Source: a virus
IMG/VR virus record: IMGVR_UViG_3300023176_007781
Span: 1-64,000 of that record
Length of the DNA: 64,000 nt
Direction: 5' to 3' (one strand)
Part shown: in pieces, positions 25,401 to 32,036 of the stretch
Numbering within the stretch: position 1 is the first letter of the stretch
Layout: each line of letters opens with the position of its first letter
Position numbers and translations under genes: made by a program
Notes under the pieces: generated by a model
Told to the model about the DNA's origin: nothing
Database searches by the model: none
Seen by the model: only the letters and a program-made list of their open reading frames with translations

Positions 25401-25760
25401 ATGATTATTTCCGTAACTGCAGACAATACAGATATTCAAGTTGGTGCAGCTCAAGCTGTTTTTAGAGCACCTTTTGCAATGGAATTATACCAGCCGCCGA
25501 GAGCTAGTTTGACGACTGCAGCTACAACATTAACAACAGTTGATATACATGTTGATGGTACCACTATTATGGATGAAACAGCTTCAGGATCACGTTTACG
25601 TATTGACGGTACCGAATCAACATCTAGAACAGCTTCAACTGCTTGTGTACTTACAAATACATCTATAAATGATGATGCGCAAATTAGAATTGATGTCGAC
25701 ACAGCCGGCACCGGTGGCAGAGGTTTAAAAGTTACACTTTATTATCGGAGAGCATTGTGA
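22452..25760 (+). CDS. large tail-fibre/adhesin protein
   Basis: A 1102-residue Gly/Ser/Thr/Asn-rich protein. It opens with RFNEGIVVSGSIDTSYASQD and repeats short beta units. GIGT-type units occur three times: GIGTTSPETDLHVSG (near 280), GIGTSTPDSRLHV (near 373) and LGIGNPGPAFTLHV (near 597). Such units are typical of long trimeric tail fibres. The C-terminus (RGLKVTLYYRRAL) resembles fibre tips, and no self-cleaving chaperone (S74) motif is seen. AAGGACA precedes the start. The stop overlaps the next gene (GTGATAA). Likely a host-recognition fibre. Confidence 0.85.
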   Translation: MAKIKNMGTATMRFNEGIVVSGSIDTSYASQDGVAIVCTGSVEISGNGTNDEVLRVITNSQQKDIVFVTQGTTSTPAEAAFLNGNSSGGLRLQDPYSAPGDGSTFILNDGTSFTYFIKDDISSQGPNLANKVFIKRDASSFSTMRDRIIGAINASGVTIYDGTNGGSAEVRYYNNSIANRADITAIENGSFNGGINLTATTAGSSGNSFYFKANFSTLTNDSPLNQDQTFSGGTDAVTGTAQSVKGTLYLDSSEDLNLSGSNNTVLVGGENGYVLVPSNSVGIGTTSPETDLHVSGALYTTITVGDGLNKSTYFSSISTKAFYGDESVTGSFGSVSTQGGAGYVQLGSLSDHDVKFVVNNSAKMIVSASGDIGIGTSTPDSRLHVNDTSGTTQIIIGDNATQNELSEIILKSSNQSNNVQSFIASSDTSGGGSVGSVGTIGSHDFQIKTNSAIRAVVDAGGNTRVENDAYVLGDLYVTGTFRPNKLGINTTKNMFDGQMIIERVGSVPTFSYIRSSSAVASSDLPDDNNTIFGSLVWNSSDDSYAGTVAVASIQAKADRDTWNYASDKPTSIVFNTGQEDSSLVSERMRITSRGRLGIGNPGPAFTLHVERTGSASTFPELGIVRRGKNIDADKTLGMINFSIRGGTDDELPYFTPAQILARNIQIVHISDDENEAFVNHGVGSELVFRTTVSGSTTAANAAILTSDKEWECDTLRGLSTEVSNQRIKFDFDNIDVPIGPNIDVRKRIDFFGEGDTSGVVRYATFMANFNTFTEDLVDGDIVYPRQPNRAYFNPDSNADFQFRFDSANGGALLTMTSSATTTGNDGQINMGSSTNAGNGYVNIWKPVASSLSADLAFNNVSDTSADRDMFISFYNQTIENARIITKRNSGDSFDADFTIRTRTFNGATATSNFADRFMITKSGSILLHENDLSNTDASSIDTSLFVSGTIGLSGNAAKNSVFGGDVIVSGSLDIKQQASFEDYMIISVTADNTDIQVGAAQAVFRAPFAMELYQPPRASLTTAATTLTTVDIHVDGTTIMDETASGSRLRIDGTESTSRTASTACVLTNTSINDDAQIRIDVDTAGTGGRGLKVTLYYRRAL

Positions 25761-26320
25761 TAATTAATGATATACAAAACCCAGGGCAATTAAAAGTTTA
25801 CACTTCGGGCTTATACAGGCAAGGCTGGGACGATGCTTATTATGCAGACCCTGCTGCAGTTGCAACTTCCGGTGGGGACCCTGTTTTCGAAACAACAAAC
25901 ACAAATATTTTCCAACTTTCAATAGGGACGACGGATGCCTTAATATGGCGTGGCTATTTTTTACCTGATGCATCATCGTCTACATGGCAATTCCGTACTG
26001 TTTCAGATGATGCTTCATTTCTCTGGATTAATAGACAAGATACAAACGAACCTCGAAATGCTGCGCAGCAAACAAATGCAAATATGGTTAATGCTGATGC
26101 AACTGTCAACAATGGTGGTCTTCACTCTGTGGTAACCGCGTCAAGTGGTAACATCACATTGAACGCCGGCGTGTACTACCCTATCTGTATTTTTGCTGCA
26201 AATAACACAGGTCCAGGAACAATAACTGTACAGTTTAGACGTGATAGTGGCACATGGCAATCGGATGGTGCCGGGTTTTATTTTTATGATGCGGGTGCTG
26301 ATGATGGATACCATTTATAA
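25757..26320 (+). CDS. PA14/GLEYA-like carbohydrate-binding virion protein
   Basis: A 187-residue protein that looks like a single PA14/GLEYA domain: LIWRGYFLPD, TWQFRTVSDDASFLWI, an Asn/Ala-rich loop, then NITLNAGVYYPICIFAANN and a C-terminal GAGFYFYDAG. These domains bind glycans in yeast adhesins and bacterial toxins. Start by coupling with the fibre stop. It probably decorates or tips the fibre and binds host surface sugars. The call is by pattern only. The 3' end overlaps the convergent redoxin gene by 6 nt. Confidence 0.72.
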   Translation: MIINDIQNPGQLKVYTSGLYRQGWDDAYYADPAAVATSGGDPVFETTNTNIFQLSIGTTDALIWRGYFLPDASSSTWQFRTVSDDASFLWINRQDTNEPRNAAQQTNANMVNADATVNNGGLHSVVTASSGNITLNAGVYYPICIFAANNTGPGTITVQFRRDSGTWQSDGAGFYFYDAGADDGYHL

Positions 26321-26848
26321 ATTACTAGCGTATTCACTTAAAATTTGTTTGTTGTATCCTCTTACGTAATCTATGACTGTTTTATTTTCATCGAATACAT
26401 AAAAAGTTGGCCATGCATCTAAGTATAATTTGTTTTCTACTTCTGTAGGGTTTGACGTCAAAATTTCTCTACTACTTGCCCAAACTGGTGTATCAACTCC
26501 TAATGAGTTTTTCCACCCATCAATATCATTTGCATCTGGCGGATTACCTACGCCATCTTCAATAAGTAGTGTTAAAAAAGTAACATCAGGATATTGATCG
26601 TGCAAATCTGACAAGTCCTGTGCAGCAGTTTGGCACGGTGCACACCACATTGCACTAAGGTCCATGACTACTGGTCCATCTATGTCATGAAACCACACCG
26701 GCTGATCATATTCGTTTGTAGCCATAAAGTCGCAAATTTGCTTCCCTTTCAATGTTGCGCATTCTTCTGTGTAAACATACTGAATTTCTTTTTCAACGCT
26801 TTCTGGTGCCATATCTGCGCATGCAAAAAACATAAACATATTTAACAT
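26315..26848 (-). CDS. thioredoxin-fold lipoprotein (TlpA/ResA-like)
   Basis: A 177-residue protein. The N-terminus is short and hydrophobic with a lipobox-like FFAC (MLNMFMFFACADM), implying a lipoprotein. The thioredoxin-like domain has LSAMWCAPCQTAAQDL near residue 90 (CxxC) and the cis-Pro-type WPTFYVFDEN near 155. TlpA/ResA proteins reduce periplasmic disulfides. The ribosome site is AAGGAG. It is last in a secreted set with the matrixin and VWA lipoprotein genes upstream. Confidence 0.82.
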   Translation of the reverse strand: MLNMFMFFACADMAPESVEKEIQYVYTEECATLKGKQICDFMATNEYDQPVWFHDIDGPVVMDLSAMWCAPCQTAAQDLSDLHDQYPDVTFLTLLIEDGVGNPPDANDIDGWKNSLGVDTPVWASSREILTSNPTEVENKLYLDAWPTFYVFDENKTVIDYVRGYNKQILSEYASNL

Positions 26849-26858
26849 AAACTTCTCC

Positions 26859-27401
26859 TTAAGGAACGTAAAAATTTGGACCCATTAAAGAAAATGAAGG
26901 GTGCATTATGTGTCCGGCTTTTTTTACGTGCGCATAACCTAATGCATGTCCTAACTCATGTTCATTTAATAGATGTAATTTGTAATTTTCTTCTTTGTAA
27001 TATATTATTGATGAAATAATATTTAAAAAACTAGTTTGCCTTATTGTAGCAGCTAACGCTGTTTCATTTATATGAACATCTCTCTTTTTAACTTTTTTTA
27101 AAATTATAAAACCCGGGATATATTTTTTATCACACAAGTTTTTAGGAGGTCTGTGTTCATAAAAACCAAACTTTTCACCTTTTCTAGTCCAATACGTCAT
27201 TGCTCTTTTAATTGATTGCTCAGAAAATTCTTTGCCGTAACAGTTGACTATATTAGGTGGATTTTCCCAGCTGTACTGTTTAAAAGTATTTAATTCATAT
27301 ACTAATTTCATATTAAAACCAACAATCATACCCAAAACTAAAGACAAAAACAAAGCTGAAAAAATAACCACCATGTCTGTTTTTTCACTTTTTTCAATCA
27401 T
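26859..27401 (-). CDS. membrane-anchored matrixin-like metalloprotease
   Basis: A 180-residue protein from the ATG at 27401, which shares ATGA with the upstream stop. There is one N-terminal membrane segment (about residues 13-30) and then an extracytoplasmic domain. The metzincin zinc motif is NEHELGHALGYAH (HExxHxxGxxH) with a Met-turn-like HIMHP shortly after, as in matrixins. The last residues end FYVP with no further domain. Enzyme class is well supported by the motif. Target unknown; possibly host envelope proteins or other phage surface products. Confidence 0.82.
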   Translation of the reverse strand: MIEKSEKTDMVVIFSALFLSLVLGMIVGFNMKLVYELNTFKQYSWENPPNIVNCYGKEFSEQSIKRAMTYWTRKGEKFGFYEHRPPKNLCDKKYIPGFIILKKVKKRDVHINETALAATIRQTSFLNIISSIIYYKEENYKLHLLNEHELGHALGYAHVKKAGHIMHPSFSLMGPNFYVP

Positions 27402-28951
27402 TCTCCACACCCTCTGACAGCATATTTTACATTAATTGTTTGCCCTGGTTCCGGCACACTGTCTTCAAAAAATGAAACTTTGTTATCATCTTCAATGTAT
27501 TCCCAATCAGCACTTATCTGACCGTTGACTGTAACTTCTATTGTTTCAATTAAAACATCATTTTCACTAAGCGGAAAAAATCTAGAAGTACTTACTTCTT
27601 CAGCTAAATCTTGCAATTGCATCCCCCAATCTTCCGCACAAATAGAGTACCATTTTCCTCCGTAATGATTGATTAATTCATGGTAACCATAACCTGGTTG
27701 AGCAACGTTATAACCCCAACTACTAAGTTGGCACCCGTTAGGTATATCACCTATTACACCGTACGGTATAAAATCACCAGCTGGTTTCAAACTATCAAAA
27801 AATGTAGTATATGTTTGCCAACCATTGTACGACCAATCTTGCTCATCAGAAACATATATTACAACTAGTTTAGAATCTGTTCTAAAAAATGGGCTCCCGG
27901 GACCACTGTATAAACCATTAGACAATGACTGAAAAGACATTTCTATACCCTGTTCTATACCACTTCCGCCTATTCCTGGCATTAAAAGCTGTGCCAATAC
28001 ATTTGAAGCATTTGGAGTACTATTACTTACGATCGTAGTAAATGAAGGATCATCAGTTGTGATAACTGCTATGTGAAAATCAGCACCAACATTAAAAAAT
28101 GCATTTACGAAAACGCCAGTATTGTTAGCCAAATTAGTTTGAAAACGGTTCATTGAGCCTGAGTTATCAATTACCCACAATATATCTAAAACTGGTACCT
28201 CATCTTGGACCCAAGTTTCATCATACCATTGTTCAACTTCTCCATAACCCTTTTGAGTAATTTGGTATTCCGCTTTCTGTGGATCATTACTGGTAATTTT
28301 TATAATACTTTCATCATTACCAATATCGTTTGGTATATAAGAAACTAAAAAGTCTAACTGGTGCGTAGGTTGTATTACCCACGGCGTAGATGGCAATGTG
28401 CCATTTTCTAAAATTATATCCACTGGTGAATTTACTAATTGATCTAGATCTTCAATTATCAAATCTAGATTGCCACTATTTTCTATCGTTATACGTTCTT
28501 CAATATCACAGCCGATTGTGATGTCTCCCCAATCAATAGTTTCTGGCTCTATATTTAGCACTGGGGCGTCGCCGTAACCTTCAAGTGTAACTTCTACAGT
28601 GGTCGTTTCCTCATCGCTGCTGATTATTCTTACTATTCCTCCATTTGCTTCATAAGTTTCAGGCGTATAGTCAACTTTTAATTCCACTATTTCATCGATG
28701 CCTATAACAAGTGGTATATTTGTATCAATAGAGAATCTACTATTACCAGAAATTAACTCGGGGGACAAGATTTCTAAATCAGAGTCCCCCGAATTTATAA
28801 TATATATGTTTTCACTTGCGTTTTCATGCCCCGACAGCAAATGGCCAAAATCAATGTGCTGTGGATGAACTAATAATGTCGGTTGTTTTGGATCAGTTTT
28901 TATGACACCATAATCAACACAGCCTAACGCAAGAAATAACATACATAACAC
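27398..28951 (-). CDS. lipoprotein with ASH-like repeats and VWA domain
   Basis: A 517-residue protein. The signal peptide ends in lipobox LALGC (Cys11). Residues 30-240 hold two Ig-like repeats of ASH type (HIDFGHLLSGHENASENIYI and IDWGDITIGCDIEERITIEN). Residues 250-480 form a VWA domain with MIDAS VIDNSGSM and TTDDPSF. The C-terminal part is beta-rich. Similar ASH-VWA lipoproteins are typical of myxobacteria-like genomes, so host origin is plausible. The ribosome site is GGGAGG. It is the first gene of the secreted set. Probable role: surface binding or adhesion. Confidence 0.8.
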   Translation of the reverse strand: MLCMLFLALGCVDYGVIKTDPKQPTLLVHPQHIDFGHLLSGHENASENIYIINSGDSDLEILSPELISGNSRFSIDTNIPLVIGIDEIVELKVDYTPETYEANGGIVRIISSDEETTTVEVTLEGYGDAPVLNIEPETIDWGDITIGCDIEERITIENSGNLDLIIEDLDQLVNSPVDIILENGTLPSTPWVIQPTHQLDFLVSYIPNDIGNDESIIKITSNDPQKAEYQITQKGYGEVEQWYDETWVQDEVPVLDILWVIDNSGSMNRFQTNLANNTGVFVNAFFNVGADFHIAVITTDDPSFTTIVSNSTPNASNVLAQLLMPGIGGSGIEQGIEMSFQSLSNGLYSGPGSPFFRTDSKLVVIYVSDEQDWSYNGWQTYTTFFDSLKPAGDFIPYGVIGDIPNGCQLSSWGYNVAQPGYGYHELINHYGGKWYSICAEDWGMQLQDLAEEVSTSRFFPLSENDVLIETIEVTVNGQISADWEYIEDDNKVSFFEDSVPEPGQTINVKYAVRGCGE

Positions 28952-28993
28952 CTCCCTTAAAAATAAGTCACTAATTATAAGTATTGTGAAATA

Positions 28994-29215
28994 TTATTTA
29001 ATTTGTAAAATGCAAGTCCGGTCAAAATGAAAATGGTTTTTTATGCTATTGACAAATTTTACCCACGTGTTTGTGTCATACTCAGGATACTCTAAATGTT
29101 TTTTATTTGCCCGTATACAACTTATAATATATTCTATTTCATCATAAAATATATTAATCTCAGTATCATAAATAGCAATTAGAAAATTAAAATAGTTTTT
29201 AATGTTTTTATTCAT
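28994..29215 (-). CDS. hypothetical small protein
   Basis: A 73-residue protein with aromatic-rich helices (INIFYDEIEYIISCIRANKK). Not recognised. The start overlaps the next gene's stop by ATGA, so it is coupled. Confidence 0.5.
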   Translation of the reverse strand: MNKNIKNYFNFLIAIYDTEINIFYDEIEYIISCIRANKKHLEYPEYDTNTWVKFVNSIKNHFHFDRTCILQIK

Positions 29216-29478
29216 TTATCACCCCATGTTTGCCATAGTAAATCTTCATTAGCGTTTCTATCAAACTTTCTTTCTATATCAGTTTCCCAATAACATAACT
29301 TTTGACGTTCACCGTTAATTTCTATAACGTAACATGGGCCTAAGCTGACAGTAGGTTTTACTTCTACTATCTTTGCTAAGTATGGCTGTGTTTTCTTTCT
29401 TTTGATATGAGTTAAGTCGACTACAAATTTTTGTGTCAAAATAACCCAGTCATTTACTTTGTATGCTGGAGTTTGCAT
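29212..29478 (-). CDS. small barrel-type protein
   Basis: An 88-residue protein opening with AYKVNDWVILTQK, like the small SH3/KOW-type proteins, with a central strand region (LGPCYVIEINGERQKLC) and a C-terminal helix. It overlaps the 29450-30034 gene by 29 nt. Unrecognised; placed with the GDLV group by opening pattern only. Confidence 0.5.
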   Translation of the reverse strand: MQTPAYKVNDWVILTQKFVVDLTHIKRKKTQPYLAKIVEVKPTVSLGPCYVIEINGERQKLCYWETDIERKFDRNANEDLLWQTWGDK

Positions 29479-30034
29479 GTTTAACCTCGTTGTGTAAGTA
29501 AGTTTTTTGATTGTTAGGATTTGAACCTAAAACAAAATCTTTTATAGATCCTATGTTACCATTTACACCACAATCAATTTTTATTTTATTTCTAAAATTT
29601 AATATTATGTTCTTATTATAGCAGTAAAAATCTTTACCATGCACATTAACTTGTTTGTTAATTTTACGTGCATAACTATTCCATGATTTAGAATGCATTA
29701 GATACACATCATCATTTGACAACAGTTTAATTACATAGTATTTGTTATCACCAATAAAATTCTTAGTTTTTGAAACAGGGAACAGCCCATCATCATTTAA
29801 CAAAGTAAATAATTCAAAATGTGCAATAATATATTTTCGTTCATCAAATAAAAGTATATCACCATTTCTTAATTCTAATTTTGCTAAATCTACCTTTGTG
29901 TAATTTTTATTTTTTTGTTTAAAATAATCCCAAGTAGGAATAACATTTAACTTGTTTTCTAACATTAAATTATAAAATTCCGTTTGAAATTTTTTACCTC
30001 TTTTAGCACGATCAGTATTTTCATTATATAACAT
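29450..30034 (-). CDS. hypothetical protein
   Basis: A 194-residue protein, basic and Asn/Lys-rich. The central part LELRNGDILLFDERKYIIAH resembles the GDxL strand openings of small barrels. No catalytic motif found. Good ribosome site (TATATGGAG). It follows one copy of a 32-nt repeat element that also precedes the fucosyltransferase-like gene. Confidence 0.5.
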   Translation of the reverse strand: MLYNENTDRAKRGKKFQTEFYNLMLENKLNVIPTWDYFKQKNKNYTKVDLAKLELRNGDILLFDERKYIIAHFELFTLLNDDGLFPVSKTKNFIGDNKYYVIKLLSNDDVYLMHSKSWNSYARKINKQVNVHGKDFYCYNKNIILNFRNKIKIDCGVNGNIGSIKDFVLGSNPNNQKTYLHNEVKHANSSIQSK

Positions 30035-30046
30035 ATATTCTCCATA

Positions 30047-30078
30047 TATGATTATATAATATAGTACAACATTTTATA
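30047..30078 (-). repeat. 32-nt junction repeat, copy 1
   Basis: The 32 nt match 30976-31007 at 30 of 32 positions. Each copy starts at the stop codon of the upstream minus gene and reaches into the region before the next start, and contains TATATAAT on minus. Possible promoter or processing signal for each following gene. Confidence 0.6.
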
Positions 30079-30958
30079 GAATATTTTTTAAAATATTGTT
30101 TATAAAATAATAATAAAAAGGATTTATTTTATCTTTACCCTTATCTAGGTTTTTTTCACAAATAATCATGTTATTAATTATTGATTCAATATTACTCTTG
30201 TAAAAAGCATCAGTTGCAATATTATTAACGATATTTTCAAATTGACTTTCACTATCAAAAAACAAAACAGTTTTTGTATCAAAATATTCTTGTATAACAT
30301 CATTTGCACCCCAGTAAATTGGGATTGAGCCTCTTAATAAGCAGTCAACTATTTTTTCTGACATGTAACCTGGGGTATGTATGTTTTCTATTATTATTGA
30401 ATATTGATTATTTTCAAATATGCTTTTTTTATCTTCCACCCACGTGCTAGATGGGTATAAAACAAAATTATTATTAATAACATTTCTTCTGTTTTTTATT
30501 TTATCATATATGTGATGCCTTAACCTATGACCAATTAAAAAATTTTTTTTACCTGGCATGAAACTTATTTTATTTTGCTTTGTTAACAAATAATTTTCTT
30601 TTTTCTTTTCAATGGGTAATGGTTCACACCAATTTATAAAAACTGGTATATTGTATTTTTTTGTTGGTGGCACATTGGAAAAGGCTTCGTGCGCAAACAT
30701 TCTTTTTTGAGTGCTGACAAAAAAATCAAAATCTTTTGATATTTGCTCATAAAATAAATTAATTTTACTTATTTCATGTACTTCTTTAGAAATATATATT
30801 TTGCAGTTACTTTCAATATATTTTAAATTATTTCTATATTGTTCCGGATATTCATCAATACATACAAATACAGCTGTTTGTTTTCCTAAATTTTCAATTA
30901 CATTGGTTTCCCACGTATTTTGTTCGCTAAAACATATATTTGTATACGACGTAATCAT
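30074..30958 (-). CDS. GT10-type fucosyltransferase-like enzyme
   Basis: A 294-residue protein from the ATG at 30958 (GGGGG ribosome site), preferred over an ATG in the repeat at 30991. The C-terminal GT10 motif is clear (about residues 190-235): YSIIIENIHTPGYMSEKI, then LRGSIPIYWGA and QEYF. This matches alpha-1,3/4-fucosyltransferases, which use GDP-fucose, with E-N and the conserved S-E-K-I. The N-terminal half is divergent. Phage glycosyltransferases may modify host surface glycans or phage proteins. The phosphomannomutase at 15.9 kb could help supply GDP-sugars (inference). Confidence 0.8.
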   Translation of the reverse strand: MITSYTNICFSEQNTWETNVIENLGKQTAVFVCIDEYPEQYRNNLKYIESNCKIYISKEVHEISKINLFYEQISKDFDFFVSTQKRMFAHEAFSNVPPTKKYNIPVFINWCEPLPIEKKKENYLLTKQNKISFMPGKKNFLIGHRLRHHIYDKIKNRRNVINNNFVLYPSSTWVEDKKSIFENNQYSIIIENIHTPGYMSEKIVDCLLRGSIPIYWGANDVIQEYFDTKTVLFFDSESQFENIVNNIATDAFYKSNIESIINNMIICEKNLDKGKDKINPFYYYFINNILKNIL

Positions 30959-30975
30959 AGCACCCCCTAACTTTT

Positions 30976-31007
30976 TATGATTATATAACATAGTATAACA
31001 TTTTATA
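30976..31007 (-). repeat. 32-nt junction repeat, copy 2
   Basis: Copy 2 of the element at 30047-30078, with two differences. On minus it reads through the stop codon of the 31003 gene, then a TATAC..TTATATAAT block, before the fucosyltransferase-like start. Same position relative to stop and start as copy 1. Confidence 0.6.
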
Positions 31008-31815
31008 AAATTCTTTTCATTTGCAGTGCTGCAGGGTTTGCTATATCGCCTATTAATTCATATATTTCAGTTGGCGTTTCTGTCATATCTATTTCAAAAC
31101 TACCACCAAATGCTGGGTGAAAAGTTTGAGGATGAATATCAAATGTTATTTTCCCTTTAGATTTAAGTGTTTTATCAGCTTTTTTAGTCAGCCCACCAGC
31201 TGCGTCATAAGGAATATTAAATGGTTTCATTTTCTTGTAAAATTTTCCTTTACGCCCGCCAAAAGAATCCCCCATGTCACTAGTTGCGCACAAACAACCT
31301 TGACAATTTGGTACTCTAACAATATATAATGGTGCTTTAAATCTTTTAGCATGCTGTTTACCAAACTCTAAAGCTGCTGCCAGTTCACCAGCAAATGATG
31401 CACCAAATTCTGACTCTGAATCTGGCGTCACAGCTCCTTTTGGCAACTTAGCTAATCCTTTTGTGCCTATTATTTTTTTAGTTTTCTTTATAGCTGCGTA
31501 TTCAATTGAATCTATTATTCTATATAACTCAGCTTCACTCTCAACTACAGCTGCGTCCATTGGTAAAAAAGTATCTAGACCCATTCTTTTACTTACTTCG
31601 CCACCAGGCAACATTCTTTTATCAATACTACATGTAATTTTAGTTGTATTAAATGGAAAATTTGCTGGAGTGTAAGTTTGACCAACAACTGTTCCAGTAT
31701 TTTGAGGTACTGTTTTTGTTTTTCTCTTTCTTTTTGCTTCTGCTAATTGTTTTTTAAAAGCTTTGTAGTTTTTATTTCCAAATATTTGAATAATTCTACT
31801 TTTCGTTATTAACAT
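31003..31815 (-). CDS. hypothetical protein, basic N-terminus
   Basis: A 270-residue protein. The N-terminal LITKSRIIQIF is weakly like the leader pattern but lacks the acidic end. A Lys-rich linker follows, then a mixed fold with Cys-x2-Cys-x-Cys (NCQGCLCATSD) and DSFGGRKGKFYKKMK. It resembles small capsid-internal or assembly proteins only in composition. The ribosome site is AAGGTGAT. Not recognised. Confidence 0.5.
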   Translation of the reverse strand: MLITKSRIIQIFGNKNYKAFKKQLAEAKRKRKTKTVPQNTGTVVGQTYTPANFPFNTTKITCSIDKRMLPGGEVSKRMGLDTFLPMDAAVVESEAELYRIIDSIEYAAIKKTKKIIGTKGLAKLPKGAVTPDSESEFGASFAGELAAALEFGKQHAKRFKAPLYIVRVPNCQGCLCATSDMGDSFGGRKGKFYKKMKPFNIPYDAAGGLTKKADKTLKSKGKITFDIHPQTFHPAFGGSFEIDMTETPTEIYELIGDIANPAALQMKRIL

Positions 31816-31819
31816 AATA

Positions 31820-32035
31820 TCACCTTAACATGTTTAAATTGTGCATCCATTCTTCATAAAATTTATTTTCTGCAAAAAATACAACTAGCATAGCATTACA
31901 ATTCATACTCAAACACCATCTTTCTTCGCATCCAATAACTATACCAATTAAATTCTTTTTCCTAGTATAATCAGTAGCTACTAACATTCCTTCAAAATAA
32001 TGATCAACATGTATTTTGGTACTCTTTTCTTTCAT
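31820..32035 (-). CDS. small protein, barrel-type
   Basis: A 71-residue protein with FEGMLVATDYTRKKNLIGIV, resembling the small G-x-L-V...G-I-V-I proteins of this window, and a Cys-rich centre (GCEERWCLSMNC). It starts 1 bp after the stop of the 1574-aa gene. Function unknown. Confidence 0.5.
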   Translation of the reverse strand: MKEKSTKIHVDHYFEGMLVATDYTRKKNLIGIVIGCEERWCLSMNCNAMLVVFFAENKFYEEWMHNLNMLR

Positions 32036-32036
32036 A

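Noticed and set aside
22452-25760. Intramolecular chaperone (S74-type) at the fibre end
   Set aside because: No Ser-Lys type or characteristic C-terminal chaperone segment is visible; the end is a beta-rich tip.
31003-31815. Counting this gene as a leader-family member
   Set aside because: ITKSRIIQIF resembles the first half of the leader only; no acidic cleavage-like end follows.
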